Assembly (NCBI GenBank): GCA_026129545.1
Contig: JAHCHX010000002.1
Coordinates: 434,001-498,000, forward strand
DNA from: Saprospiraceae bacterium
GTDB lineage: Bacteria > Bacteroidota > Bacteroidia > Chitinophagales > Saprospiraceae
Length of the DNA: 64,000 nt
Reading direction: 5' to 3'
Shown one piece after another: positions 25,889-34,505 of this stretch. Numbering within the stretch: position 1 is the first letter of the stretch; every line of letters begins with the position of its first letter. The position numbers were made by a program, and so were the translations under genes. The notes beneath the pieces are model-generated. The model had not been told where the DNA came from. It did no database searches and saw only the letters and a list, made by a program, of their open reading frames with translations.

Positions 25889-28800
25889 TCATGAATAAAG
25901 TTCTTCGTTGCTGTTGTTGACTTTGGCCGAGTAGCTCACTCCCGGACGAACGTTGATTTCCTCCAACACTTGGTAGGCAAGAGGGGCAGTGCCTTTGGTC
26001 AGTTTGCTCACTTCGCTTTGCGGGTTGTTGAGGTTGCCAAACACAATAGCTCCCGTCGGGCAAGCGGTCTGGCAAGCGGTGCGCACGTCGTTGTCCATGA
26101 TGGCACGGCTTTCACGCTTGGCGGTGAGTTTGCCTTCCTGTATGCGTTGGATGCAGAAGGTGCATTTTTCGATGACCCCACGCGAACGTACTGTCACGTC
26201 GGGATTGAGTACCATGCGCACGAGGTTGTCGGCGTAGAACGGCTTGTCGTCACCTTCCAAGCGGAATACTTTTTCCTCGTTGCCGGGGAAAGTGTCTGCG
26301 GTGGTGTAGTCGAGCCAGTTGAAGCGGCGCACTTTGTAAGGGCAGTTGTTGGCGCAATAACGAGTACCGATGCAGCGGTTGTAAGCCATTTGATTGATGC
26401 CCTCCATAGAGTGGTTGGTGGCGTTCACAGGGCAAACGTTCTCGCAAGGAGCGTTGTCGCAGTGTTGGCACATCATGGGTTGATACACCACTTTCGGGTT
26501 TTCAAAATCGCCGTAGAAGTAGCGGTCAATGCGCAGCCACGTCATCTCGTGGTGGCGATGCACCTCTTTTTTGCCGACGACTGGCACGTTGTTCTCGCTC
26601 ACACAAGCCACTTGGCAAGCGCCGCAGCCCACGCAAGCGTTCATGTCCACATACATGCCCCATTTGACGCCCGTGCCAAAAAAGTCGGAGCGGTCGGGGT
26701 AGAGAGTTTGTTCATTTAAGTGAGAGGCCTCTTCATGGAAAGCCTCCATTTTGTCGGCAAACTTGGGCAAATCCTTGACGTGTGTGTGGAAAATGATGGA
26801 GCGGTCGGTCAACGCGCCTTGGAAACCTTTCCAGCCCAATGCCTTCTCGTCCACGTTGATAACCTTGCCTTCCTCCTTGCCCTCGGCTGCCACACCCATC
26901 GTGTGGTGGAATTGAACAGTGGGGAAATGTTTATCGGCACCCACTTTGCCCGACACGTTCACATTGCCCGCGAAATACTGAATGAAGCCGCCTGCTATCG
27001 GAAGTGCGGGGTTCACGTTCACGCCATAGCCCACGCCACATCCGCCTGCCTCTCGACCGCCGCCCAAAGCAATGGCTACCGTGCCTGTTGGTTGGCCAAA
27101 GGTACGGACGACCGTGCAGGTGATTTTCTGGCCGTTGACTTCCACATCCACCATGTCGCCGTCCTGCAAGCCATTCCAACCCTTTATCTTGTTCACGCCA
27201 TCCCACTCGACCGGAATGCTGAGGTAGTTGCCCCAGACAGTGCGATGAACCGGGTCGGGCATTTCTTGCAACCAAGGATTGTGGGCATATTGACCGCCAC
27301 CGATGTTGACCGTTTCGTAGAAAGAAACCTCGATATCGCTGCCCGAAGGCTTGGTCACGGCATCAGGATTGAGGGCAATGTCGTTGACAGAAACCGTCGT
27401 GCCTGTGGCCGGTATTTCCAACACTCCATCATGCAGGCTCATGTCCCAGAAAGCGGTGGGTGTGCTGTATCTCGACTGGCGCTTGAACATTTCATTCGCC
27501 CAGTGCGATTTCAGATATTGATAATAAGGCTGTTCGTCCTGACGATTAAGGTTGGGGCTGTCTGCCCATTCCAGCAGGCTGTGTTCAGCTTGGCGTGTGT
27601 TGAACAGGGGGGCAATCGTCGGCTGGATGAGGCTGAAATGGCCTGCTTTCGGCTCAGCGTCGCCCCATGATTCGAGAAAATGGTGGGTTGGTGCTGAATG
27701 TGTGCAAAGCAGCGTCGTTTCGTCGAGCACGCCATTGAAGGAGATACGGGTTCCTACTTTGGCGAAAGCCTCGCTGAACTTGGATGCGTTCGGCAAGTCC
27801 CAAGCAGGATTGGCTCCCCATACGATGGCTACCGCGACTTGACCGGCGTTCATCTCGTCAATGAGGCGCATCATTTCGCGCTCGTCGCCCTGACGCATGT
27901 ACGAAACAGCATTGAAATCAACGGTTGAGTTGATATTGCCGAGCAATTCATTGATTTTGTTGACGTAGAGCTGCTCCATCACGTTGTTGGAGCCACACAC
28001 GACGAGGGTTTTGCCTTTGCGGCTGGTGAGGTCTTTTGCCATTTTTTTGATGGCAGCCACCGATTTTTCATTGCTTAGTTTTGGCCCTCCGCTGCCGCCC
28101 GTCAGCTCGTTGTAGAGCGCCACGATGGCGGCTCCCATTTCGCTGGGCTTGATAAGGATACGGTTGTCGGCATTTGAGCCAGTGAGCGACATGTGGCTCT
28201 CGATTTGATAGTGGCGCGACATTTTTGCGCCTTTCACGTCACGAATCTTGCGCTTTTTGGCGTATTCGCGGGCGTATTCGACTGGGCTAATCCATGTGCC
28301 CAGAAAGTCAGCACCGAAAGAAACGATGACATCTGCTGCCCCGAACTTGTAGTCAGGAATGACACGCTGCCCAAAGGACTGCTGGTTGGCAGCCAAGAGC
28401 GCTGCCGCGGAAACGGGGTCGTAGGTAATGACACGACTGTTCGGGTACTTCGACTGAAACTCCGCGAGGGCTTTTTTGGCGGTAGGGCTGATGATGGTGT
28501 TAGCGATGATGCGAATGTTGCCGCCCGCGGCGAGTTTGGCTTTGACCTCGCGGTCGAAGGCAACCCATTCCATCTTGGTCACATTGCCTTCCTTGACGGT
28601 GCCCGGATGCTGGATGCGGCGGGTATCGTAAAGGCTCAGCACGGATGCCTGCGCACGGGCGCTAGTGCCGCCTTTCGTGACGCTGCTCAATGTGTTGCCC
28701 TCGATTTTGATGGGGCGACCTTCGCGTGTTTTCACCAAGACGGCGCAGTAGTCGCCACCGTTGACAAAAGAGGAGGCATAATAATTGGCCACGCCCGGCA

Positions 28801-29044
28801 CGATTTCGTCGGGCTTAGTGACGTAGGGAATTGCCTTCTTGACGGGAATTTCGCAAGAAGCAGCCAGCGTGGCTGCTCCCAAGCCAAAGCCGAGCAGTTT
28901 TAGAAAGTCGCGGCGATTGGTCTCCCATTTGCCATCGGTTTGGTCCATGTTTTCGACGGAAAACTCTTTTCCAGCCGATTGCAGGAACGATTCTTCCCGC
29001 GTCAAATCTTCAGTGCTGACCCAGATACCGTTATCGTGATGCAT
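25889..29044 (-). CDS. actB: Alternative complex III subunit ActB (molybdopterin-like and iron-sulfur fusion)
   Basis: A 1051-residue periplasmic subunit. A twin-arginine motif (NRRDFLKLLGFG, arginines 44-45) ends in AASC, a possible lipidation site. The first two-thirds resemble the molybdopterin oxidoreductase fold, which binds no molybdenum in this family. The C-terminal third is ferredoxin-like with cysteines for four clusters: CVGCGACQVAC, CQHCDNAPCENVC, CIGTRYCANNC and CTFC with a late CQTAC. In studied complexes these hold three [4Fe-4S] and one [3Fe-4S] cluster. The start is the ATG at 29044; the in-frame TTG nine bases upstream is less likely. It follows actA by 77 bases. Confidence 0.95.
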   Translation of the reverse strand: MHHDNGIWVSTEDLTREESFLQSAGKEFSVENMDQTDGKWETNRRDFLKLLGFGLGAATLAASCEIPVKKAIPYVTKPDEIVPGVANYYASSFVNGGDYCAVLVKTREGRPIKIEGNTLSSVTKGGTSARAQASVLSLYDTRRIQHPGTVKEGNVTKMEWVAFDREVKAKLAAGGNIRIIANTIISPTAKKALAEFQSKYPNSRVITYDPVSAAALLAANQQSFGQRVIPDYKFGAADVIVSFGADFLGTWISPVEYAREYAKKRKIRDVKGAKMSRHYQIESHMSLTGSNADNRILIKPSEMGAAIVALYNELTGGSGGPKLSNEKSVAAIKKMAKDLTSRKGKTLVVCGSNNVMEQLYVNKINELLGNINSTVDFNAVSYMRQGDEREMMRLIDEMNAGQVAVAIVWGANPAWDLPNASKFSEAFAKVGTRISFNGVLDETTLLCTHSAPTHHFLESWGDAEPKAGHFSLIQPTIAPLFNTRQAEHSLLEWADSPNLNRQDEQPYYQYLKSHWANEMFKRQSRYSTPTAFWDMSLHDGVLEIPATGTTVSVNDIALNPDAVTKPSGSDIEVSFYETVNIGGGQYAHNPWLQEMPDPVHRTVWGNYLSIPVEWDGVNKIKGWNGLQDGDMVDVEVNGQKITCTVVRTFGQPTGTVAIALGGGREAGGCGVGYGVNVNPALPIAGGFIQYFAGNVNVSGKVGADKHFPTVQFHHTMGVAAEGKEEGKVINVDEKALGWKGFQGALTDRSIIFHTHVKDLPKFADKMEAFHEEASHLNEQTLYPDRSDFFGTGVKWGMYVDMNACVGCGACQVACVSENNVPVVGKKEVHRHHEMTWLRIDRYFYGDFENPKVVYQPMMCQHCDNAPCENVCPVNATNHSMEGINQMAYNRCIGTRYCANNCPYKVRRFNWLDYTTADTFPGNEEKVFRLEGDDKPFYADNLVRMVLNPDVTVRSRGVIEKCTFCIQRIQEGKLTAKRESRAIMDNDVRTACQTACPTGAIVFGNLNNPQSEVSKLTKGTAPLAYQVLEEINVRPGVSYSAKVNNSNEELYS

Positions 29045-29121
29045 ATTTTTCAATGTGCTAATTTGCGAATGTGCTATTGAGGCTTAGAGGGGGAGAATGA
29101 GCAATGTGGTTGGCAACGCAA

Positions 29122-30516
29122 TCAATAATGGCATTTTTGGCACTCCAAGCCACCGATGTCTTCCACCGTGACTTTGTCGCGGGTGCCTGCTTTGAGTTCA
29201 TTGTGGTAGCGTGCGTATTGCTCGTAGTAAGCGTTGTCTTTGAATTTCACCTCCGTCTCGCGGTGGCAATTGATGCACCAGCCCATGCCGAGCGTGGAAT
29301 ACTGATGCACCACCTCCATTTCCTCGATGGGGCCGTGACATTTTTGGCAAGCTATCTGACCGACCGCGACGTGTTGTGCGTGACTGAAATAAGCATGGTC
29401 GGCCAGGTTGTGGATGCGTACCCATTCGATGGGGCCTTGAATCTTGCCGTTGGAATCATTTTTCAGCGCCTTCACGATGCCTTCCCACTGATTTTCCACG
29501 ACCATGCGACCGTTTTCGTCCAAGGCAGTGAGTGATTTTTCCGACATATACTCTTGACCCACCCACTTTTTGTAGAGGTCTTCGATTTGTTTTTCGCTCC
29601 AGAATTCGTAGTCGGGAATGTATTTGTTCTGCATCGGGTCGAAACCGATGGAGGCGTATATCTTGGTGATTTCGGCAGTGCCGGAAATGCTGCCTTTTTT
29701 GACTGCGGAGTGGCAGTTCATGCAAGTGTTGGCGGCAGGGATGGAGGCGTGCTTGGAACGGCGCGCGGTGTCGTGGCAATACTGGCAATCAATTTTGTTG
29801 GTGCCCGCATGGAGCTTGTGGCTGAATGCGATGGGCTGGTCGGGTTTGTAGCCCTGCTGCCGCCCCAATTTGGTCGCGTTGTCCACCGTCTTGTAGCCAA
29901 AAATGAGTGTGACAGCAAAAACGAGGAACGCAATAGCCCCTTTGCTGGTGAGCGTCTGCGCCAAAGTCCTTTGTATCGGTGCTTGCCCTTCCTGCACCCG
30001 TGCTATGTTGCCGAGGTTGTTGATGATGCGCATCAAGGCGAAGGCCAACAAGCCAAGAATGACGGCAAGGCCAACGAAAAGCCACGGCGTGCCTGATTCT
30101 TTCTTGCCAGTTCCCTGCGGGCTTGTTGGCCCAGCCGTGGTAGGCACCTTGTTGTACTCTTGATTGACGTACAGGATGACGCTCTCGATTTGCTCGTCGG
30201 TCAAGCCCGTAAAATTGTTCATCAGCACGGGCTTCCACTCGTTCCACAACTGGTTGGCATAAGGATGCCCCGTGGCGATGAGTGCCTGCGAGTTGCGAAT
30301 CCATGCATACAAATCCTTGCGAGGGTAGGGTGCCCAGCGTTCCTCCATGCCTCCCAGCGCGGGGCCGGTGAGCTTGTCTTTCATGTTTTTATTGTGACAG
30401 GAGGCGCAGTTGTTCGTGAAAAGGGCTTTACCTTCTTCGACGTTGGGGGCTGCGTAAAGCGACAGCGAGGCAGTAAATGCAAGCGCGATGACCCAACAAA
30501 TGCGTTTCAGCAACAT
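29122..30516 (-). CDS. actA: Alternative complex III subunit ActA with an extra N-terminal cytochrome c domain
   Basis: A 464-residue multiheme cytochrome and the first gene of the respiratory block. After a signal peptide (MLLKRICWVIALAFTASLSLYA) comes a class I cytochrome c domain with CASCH and a likely Met ligand in KPVLMNNFTGL. Two hydrophobic segments follow (WLFVGLAVILGLLAFALM and GAIAFLVFAVTLIFGY), then the ActA pentaheme part with CQYCH, CMNCH, CQKCH, CINCH and a final CQKCH at the C-terminus. That gives six c-type hemes. The frame extends to a TTG at 30540, but the ATG at 30516 gives a clean signal peptide. Two promoter-like sites precede it. Confidence 0.95.
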   Translation of the reverse strand: MLLKRICWVIALAFTASLSLYAAPNVEEGKALFTNNCASCHNKNMKDKLTGPALGGMEERWAPYPRKDLYAWIRNSQALIATGHPYANQLWNEWKPVLMNNFTGLTDEQIESVILYVNQEYNKVPTTAGPTSPQGTGKKESGTPWLFVGLAVILGLLAFALMRIINNLGNIARVQEGQAPIQRTLAQTLTSKGAIAFLVFAVTLIFGYKTVDNATKLGRQQGYKPDQPIAFSHKLHAGTNKIDCQYCHDTARRSKHASIPAANTCMNCHSAVKKGSISGTAEITKIYASIGFDPMQNKYIPDYEFWSEKQIEDLYKKWVGQEYMSEKSLTALDENGRMVVENQWEGIVKALKNDSNGKIQGPIEWVRIHNLADHAYFSHAQHVAVGQIACQKCHGPIEEMEVVHQYSTLGMGWCINCHRETEVKFKDNAYYEQYARYHNELKAGTRDKVTVEDIGGLECQKCHY

Positions 30517-30607
30517 ATCGTGTATGGTTGTTTTTCTCAAATCAGGGCAAAAAGGTGTTTTTCGTCGAAATTTTCAAAGTTGGCGTTTCGTCAGCGTTTC
30601 GTCACCG

Positions 30608-30638
30608 CAAAGGTAAAAACGGTCTTTTTTCCACCAAA
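30608..30638 (-). promoter_or_regulatory. Proximal promoter of the act-cox operon
   Basis: On the minus strand, TTTG (30638-30635) is followed after 19 bases by TACCTTTG (30615-30608). This matches the Bacteroidota consensus TTTG-N19-TAnnTTTG exactly. Transcription would begin near 30600, about 85 bases before the actA start codon. Confidence 0.75.
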
Positions 30639-30726
30639 CGAAGTGTTAAGAAACACGTTTATTTAGATACGCTATAAATCCACCCAGCCAGCTCGAAACT
30701 TAACAAAGCGTTAAAACGAAGTGGCG

Positions 30727-30756
30727 CAAAGGTAGAAAAGGTGTTCACGTTTGCAA
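30727..30756 (-). promoter_or_regulatory. Distal promoter of the act-cox operon
   Basis: On the minus strand, TTG (30756-30754) is followed after 19 bases by TACCTTTG (30734-30727). The -7 element is the same octamer as in the proximal site, and the spacing is also 19, so this looks like a second, tandem promoter about 119 bases upstream. Confidence 0.65.
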
Positions 30757-30890
30757 TAATCTCCATTTTTTTTCGAGCAATTATACTTTTCGCGAACAGC
30801 GGTTGTTAGCCGGACAGAATGCCTGTTTTCAAAAAATGTGGAAAATGCGGGCTGGCACCCTGCGATGCCTGTGAAATAGCTTTTTATCCT

Positions 30891-30985
30891 TCGCGCCGCC
30901 AGGTTTTGGGCATAGCCAAAAGCGCCTTTTGTTCAAAATCAGGGACATCAATCGTGAGCATCTGACAAATCCTGGCGAATCAAGG
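30891..30985 (-). repeat. Dispersed 95-bp repeat, copy A
   Basis: The reverse complement of this stretch aligns without gaps to 34506-34600 at 76 of 95 positions. It ends in the shared block GGCGGCGCGA and contains GATTTTGAAC. It lies between the actA promoters and the rocD terminator, outside any gene. Confidence 0.75.
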
Positions 30986-31002
30986 TATAAAACAGCCTCT
31001 TG

Positions 31003-31043
31003 AAAAAAACGCAGCCCGACGGGCAAAATGCCATCGGGCTGCG
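31003..31043 (-). terminator. Intrinsic terminator of rocD
   Basis: CGCAGCCCGA (31010-31019) pairs with TCGGGCTGCG (31034-31043). On the minus strand the stem is followed by seven T residues (31009-31003), starting 28 bases past the rocD stop codon. Confidence 0.9.
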
Positions 31044-31070
31044 GATGTCCTTCAAATTTGTCTGAACGGA

Positions 31071-32318
31071 CTATTTCCAACCACCAATCACCCCTGCGAT
31101 GATGTCGCAACATTCTTCCAGTTGCTCTCGCGTCATCACGAGCGGGGGAGCGAAGCGAATGATGTTGCCGTGTGTGGGCTTGGCGAGCAAGCCATGCTCC
31201 GCCAAGGCGAGGCAGATATTCCATGCCGTGTCGCTGTCTTCCGCGTCGTTGATGACGATGGCGTTCAACAGACCTCTGCCGCGCACCGAGGTCACGAGGT
31301 CTGGGCGTTTCTGCTTCAAATCTTCCATGCGAGCGCGGAAGATTTTGCCCAATGTTTCGGCGTTGGCGGCCAGGTTCTCATCGGCCACGACCTTTAGTGC
31401 CTCCATCGCAACGGCACAAGCAAGCGGGTTGCCGCCAAACGTAGAGCCATGTTCGCCGGGTTTGAGCGTGAGCATCACCTCATCGCTCGCAAGCACGGCG
31501 CTGACCGGCAGCACGCCGCCGGAAAGCGCCTTTCCCAAAATCAAAACATCGGGTTTGAATCCAAAATGGTCGCAGCACAGAAGTTTGCCCGTGCGGGCGA
31601 TGCCAGTCTGCACTTCATCGGCAACGAAGAGGACGTTGCTACGACGACACATTTTGTAAGCGGTCGGCAGATAATTGTCGTCTGGGACATACACGCCAGC
31701 CTCGCCCTGTATCGGCTCCACAAGAAACCCTGCTACCGTGGGGTCTTGCAGAGCCTTTTCCAATGCCGCGAGGTCGTTGTACGGAATCACCACATAGCCG
31801 CTCATGTATGGGCCGAAGCCCTTGCGGCTGCTGGGGTCGGTCGAGGCAGAAATGGCTCCCAACGTGCGTCCGTGAAAGTTGCCTTCCACGAAGACGATTT
31901 TGGCCTGCCCTTCCGGCACACCTTTTATATTATATGCCCATTTGCGGGCGAGCTTTATGGCGGTCTCCACGCCTTCCACGCCGGTGTTCATGGGCAGCAC
32001 TCGGTCGTAGCCAAAATAATGGGTTATGAATTCGGCGTATTCCCCAAGCAGGTTGTTGTAAAAGGCGCGGGAGGTGAGGGTCAGTTTTTGAGCCTGTTCC
32101 GTCAATGCACTGATGATGCGCGGGTGACAGTGACCTTGGTTTACGGCGCTGTAAGCCGACAAAAAATCATAGTAACGCTTGCCTTCCACGTCCCATACAA
32201 AGATGCCTCGTCCTCGTTCCAACACTACCGGAATAGGATGATAGTTGTGCGCGTTGTAGCGGTCTTCAAGTTCCATGAGGTCGGCAGAGGATACGGGAGA
32301 GGTGGTCAGGACTTCCAT
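31071..32318 (-). CDS. rocD: Ornithine aminotransferase
   Basis: This cytoplasmic PLP enzyme converts ornithine and 2-oxoglutarate to glutamate-5-semialdehyde and glutamate in arginine and ornithine breakdown or proline synthesis. The 415 residues are full length. Motifs are AYSAVNQGHCHPRI, MNTGVEGVETAIKLARKW, VEGNFHGRTLGAIS, FLVEPIQGEAGVYVPDDNYL, FVADEVQTGIARTGK and the PLP lysine in VLILGKALSGGVLPVSA. The VEGVETAIKLARKW and GEAGVYVPD wording is that of ornithine rather than acetylornithine aminotransferase. An arginine deiminase gene lies at 52.5-53.7 kb. The gene is monocistronic, with its own terminator. Confidence 0.95.
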   Translation of the reverse strand: MEVLTTSPVSSADLMELEDRYNAHNYHPIPVVLERGRGIFVWDVEGKRYYDFLSAYSAVNQGHCHPRIISALTEQAQKLTLTSRAFYNNLLGEYAEFITHYFGYDRVLPMNTGVEGVETAIKLARKWAYNIKGVPEGQAKIVFVEGNFHGRTLGAISASTDPSSRKGFGPYMSGYVVIPYNDLAALEKALQDPTVAGFLVEPIQGEAGVYVPDDNYLPTAYKMCRRSNVLFVADEVQTGIARTGKLLCCDHFGFKPDVLILGKALSGGVLPVSAVLASDEVMLTLKPGEHGSTFGGNPLACAVAMEALKVVADENLAANAETLGKIFRARMEDLKQKRPDLVTSVRGRGLLNAIVINDAEDSDTAWNICLALAEHGLLAKPTHGNIIRFAPPLVMTREQLEECCDIIAGVIGGWK

Positions 32319-32421
32319 GCGAGTGTGCTAATTTGAGAATGGTAGATTTAGGGGCAAAATTAGCGGTTTTTGGACGCAAGGGACGTGGATGAGACAATTG
32401 TTTTCAATCAGTTCGCCACTG

Positions 32422-32485
32422 CCTAACAAACAAGCGGCTCGCAGGTTTCGCCTGCGAGCCGCTCACTCGTCTGATGTTTGTTAGG
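32422..32485. terminator. Two-part hairpin between rocD and an outer-membrane protein gene
   Basis: An inner stem pairs AGCGGCTCGCAGG (32433-32445) with 32451-32463 around a 5-base loop; an outer stem pairs CCTAACAAAC (32422-32431) with GTTTGTTAGG (32476-32485). It begins 14 bases past the stop of the leftward 205-residue gene. There is no strong T tract, so it may be a terminator or a mobile palindrome. Confidence 0.6.
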
Positions 32486-32498
32486 GAAGATGCCGCGC

Positions 32499-33116
32499 TT
32501 AGTCTTCGTAGTTTTTCTTGTAGTCAGGCTTTTTGCAGTAACGCCCCCACGACATGCCGAATTTGAGGGTAGCCCGTCCGAAAGGCCCCGAAAGGTCGCG
32601 GTCGGTGATGCTGGCGTAGTTGGAACCGTTGACAAAGCGATAACCGCCTTCCAAACCGAAACGGAACCAACGGAACACATTGATTTCCACTCCCGCAGAG
32701 GGTTGTATCGTGAGCGTGTTGTCGCGTCCTTCCACGCTGTGCCGCACTCTCCCCTGCCCTATTTCCACGTTGAGCGTGGGGTGGATGGCCTTGTATGGGA
32801 TGAAGGCATAGCCAATGAAGCCGCCGTTGTAGTTGAAATCAAGTCTTTGGGTCTCGCCGGGTACGAGCAGGATGTCGTCAATCATGCGAAAGTGCGACCA
32901 GCCGAGTTGAAGCGAACGGCCAAACTCAAAACCGAAGAAGCCTCGCCGGTTGGTTGCTTCTATGTTTTTATATTGCGTGTAATCCCACGAGACACCGCCC
33001 CATAGGCCGGAAAGACCCCAACCCCGAGTGCCGAGCAGGGTTTCTTCGCGTTGGCCGATAACAGATAAGGAAGAGAGAAGGAAAGCAAGGACGAACAAGA
33101 AAGATTTGTTGCGCAT
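32499..33116 (-). CDS. Putative outer-membrane beta-barrel protein
   Basis: A 205-residue exported protein. The signal peptide (MRNKSFLFVLAFLLSSLSVIG, cleavage before QREE) is followed by alternating hydrophobic and aromatic strands, such as GLSGLWGGVSWDYTQY, FFGFEFGRSLQLGWSHF, FNYNGGFIGYAFIPY and FGRATLKFGMSWGRY, consistent with an eight-stranded barrel. I do not recognise a named family. The last residues (CKKPDYKKNYED) are charged, so it does not end in an aromatic residue. It is flanked by a hairpin downstream and about 260 bases without genes upstream. Confidence 0.65.
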   Translation of the reverse strand: MRNKSFLFVLAFLLSSLSVIGQREETLLGTRGWGLSGLWGGVSWDYTQYKNIEATNRRGFFGFEFGRSLQLGWSHFRMIDDILLVPGETQRLDFNYNGGFIGYAFIPYKAIHPTLNVEIGQGRVRHSVEGRDNTLTIQPSAGVEINVFRWFRFGLEGGYRFVNGSNYASITDRDLSGPFGRATLKFGMSWGRYCKKPDYKKNYED

Positions 33117-33380
33117 AGCAGAGTGGTTGATTCGTTAAATGAAAAATAGCACGAGGAAAATTGGAGGCCGCTTGGGTCTTACGACACTTGGAACGAACGC
33201 TTCGTCTCGACTGCCTTCCCAGCGACGCTCAAACGGACAACAAGGTTACATGGGTGGTTGCAACATTGCGAACAAAAAAGAGGCGCTACAGGCAATCTTT
33301 ACGTTTTTCTAACGGGTTTTAACCTGTTTTAACTAAAAAACACACCCACTGTTTTCACTTCTGTGCCATGCTATCAACAC

Positions 33381-33902
33381 CTATTCTCCTTTTTTTCGCC
33401 GCAGCAAAAACGATGTGGCAAGCGTCACCAGCAGACCCACAGGCAATGGCTCGATAAATGTCAGCGCCGCACGGGTAAATGGGTTTTTATACATGGTTTT
33501 GTAGCCCTCCATTTTGGCAGCTTCTTGGCTGATTTGCTCTTCCGTCGCGCCCTTGCTCTTCATTTGCGCCAACACCTGTTCTATGTACTTGTCCATAAAA
33601 TCAGGCATGAGCGTCTGATAGACGACCATCCATGCCGCCACATAGCACAGGCACGAAATCAGCATGATGGCCAAACCCACTTTGAACGCTTTTCCAAAGC
33701 CCCAGGCATCCCCTGCGAATTGCTCCCGATAGGTGCGCACGCCAAAATAGACGAATAGCATGCTGAGCAAAATGCCGGCATAGCCTATGACCTCTCCGTT
33801 TTGGTGGTCTGCCGCATTTTTGAAATAAAGCGCGGAGCCTGTCATCATAACGGCGGCTACTGCGCCGGAAATCAATCCGTATTTGAGAACTATCTTGTTC
33901 AT
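33381..33902 (-). CDS. DUF4199 domain membrane protein
   Basis: A 173-residue inner-membrane protein of the DUF4199 family, common in Bacteroidota. Four helices are predicted (YGLISGAVAAVMMTGSALYF, IGYAGILLSMLFVYFGVRTY, AFKVGLAIMLISCLCYVAAWMVVY, FIEPLPVGLLVTLATSFLL). The diagnostic parts are MLFVYFGVRTYREQFAGDAWGFGKAFKVG and the TRAALTFIEPLPVGLLV helix, with a soluble charged segment between (QMKSKGATEEQISQEAAKMEGY). Function is unknown. It lies 122 bases after a membrane-bound LuxR-type regulator on the same strand, a pairing seen often in this phylum. The ATG at 33902 is the natural start. Confidence 0.85.
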   Translation of the reverse strand: MNKIVLKYGLISGAVAAVMMTGSALYFKNAADHQNGEVIGYAGILLSMLFVYFGVRTYREQFAGDAWGFGKAFKVGLAIMLISCLCYVAAWMVVYQTLMPDFMDKYIEQVLAQMKSKGATEEQISQEAAKMEGYKTMYKNPFTRAALTFIEPLPVGLLVTLATSFLLRRKKGE

Positions 33903-34024
33903 GTCGTTAGGTGTTTTAAATGTGAAAAAGTGCCACAAATGACGGCCTCTCATGCCACAGTCGCCTCACCCGTTCGGGTGATTCGTGGCCCGGCACCTCA
34001 AAATCATGCTTTCGTGGGAGTGCA

Positions 34025-34471
34025 TCAGAGGAGTAGGCCGAGTGCTTTTGCCTTCTGAATGGCTTGGGTGCGGCGTTGCGCGTCCAATTTGGCGAACACG
34101 TTGGAAGTGTGTGTCTTGATGGTATTCAGCGAAACAAAAAGCCGGTCGGCGATTTCTTGGTTGGTCAAGCCTTGAGCGATGAGTTGCAACACTTCCATCT
34201 CGCGTGGCGTGATACCGAGTTTTTCCAAAACCTTTTCTTGTGGAGCCAGAGCGGGGGCAGCAGCCAGCACCTGTGTGATGTGTGTTGGCATTTTTCTGCG
34301 CGTCAGTTTTTTGCCAGCCCAAATGCCCAATGCCGTGAACAGGATAGCCACCAAGCCAACGTACCACTCCTCGGCGTGTTCCAACACCAGCAAACGGTAT
34401 TGGAAAAAATGCAGCGCCGCCAACAACAGCCCCAACGCAAGGCCATAGAGGAAAATGGTCGTCCATTTCAT
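34025..34471 (-). CDS. Membrane-anchored LuxR-family transcription regulator
   Basis: A 148-residue regulator. Two helices at the N-terminus (TIFLYGLALGLLLAALHFFQY and WYVGLVAILFTALGIWAG) anchor it in the inner membrane. A short linker leads to a LuxR-type helix-turn-helix at about residues 84-145: LGITPREMEVLQLIAQGLTNQEIADRLFVSLNTIKTHTSNVFAKLDAQRRTQAIQKA. There is no receiver domain. It may sense a membrane signal directly or act with the DUF4199 protein encoded next. How the DNA-binding domain reaches its target while tethered is not evident from the sequence. Confidence 0.85.
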   Translation of the reverse strand: MKWTTIFLYGLALGLLLAALHFFQYRLLVLEHAEEWYVGLVAILFTALGIWAGKKLTRRKMPTHITQVLAAAPALAPQEKVLEKLGITPREMEVLQLIAQGLTNQEIADRLFVSLNTIKTHTSNVFAKLDAQRRTQAIQKAKALGLLL

Positions 34472-34505
34472 GTCGCAAAAATCGGAAAAGTCGCCTGAAA
34501 ATCCC

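Larger units (their letters stand above)
30517..31070. other. Control region upstream of actA and end of rocD
   Basis: The 554 bases contain two promoter-like sites for actA (30608-30638 and 30727-30756, both leftward), one copy of a dispersed repeat at 30891-30985 and the rocD terminator at 31003-31043. I see no protein gene. Confidence 0.7.
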
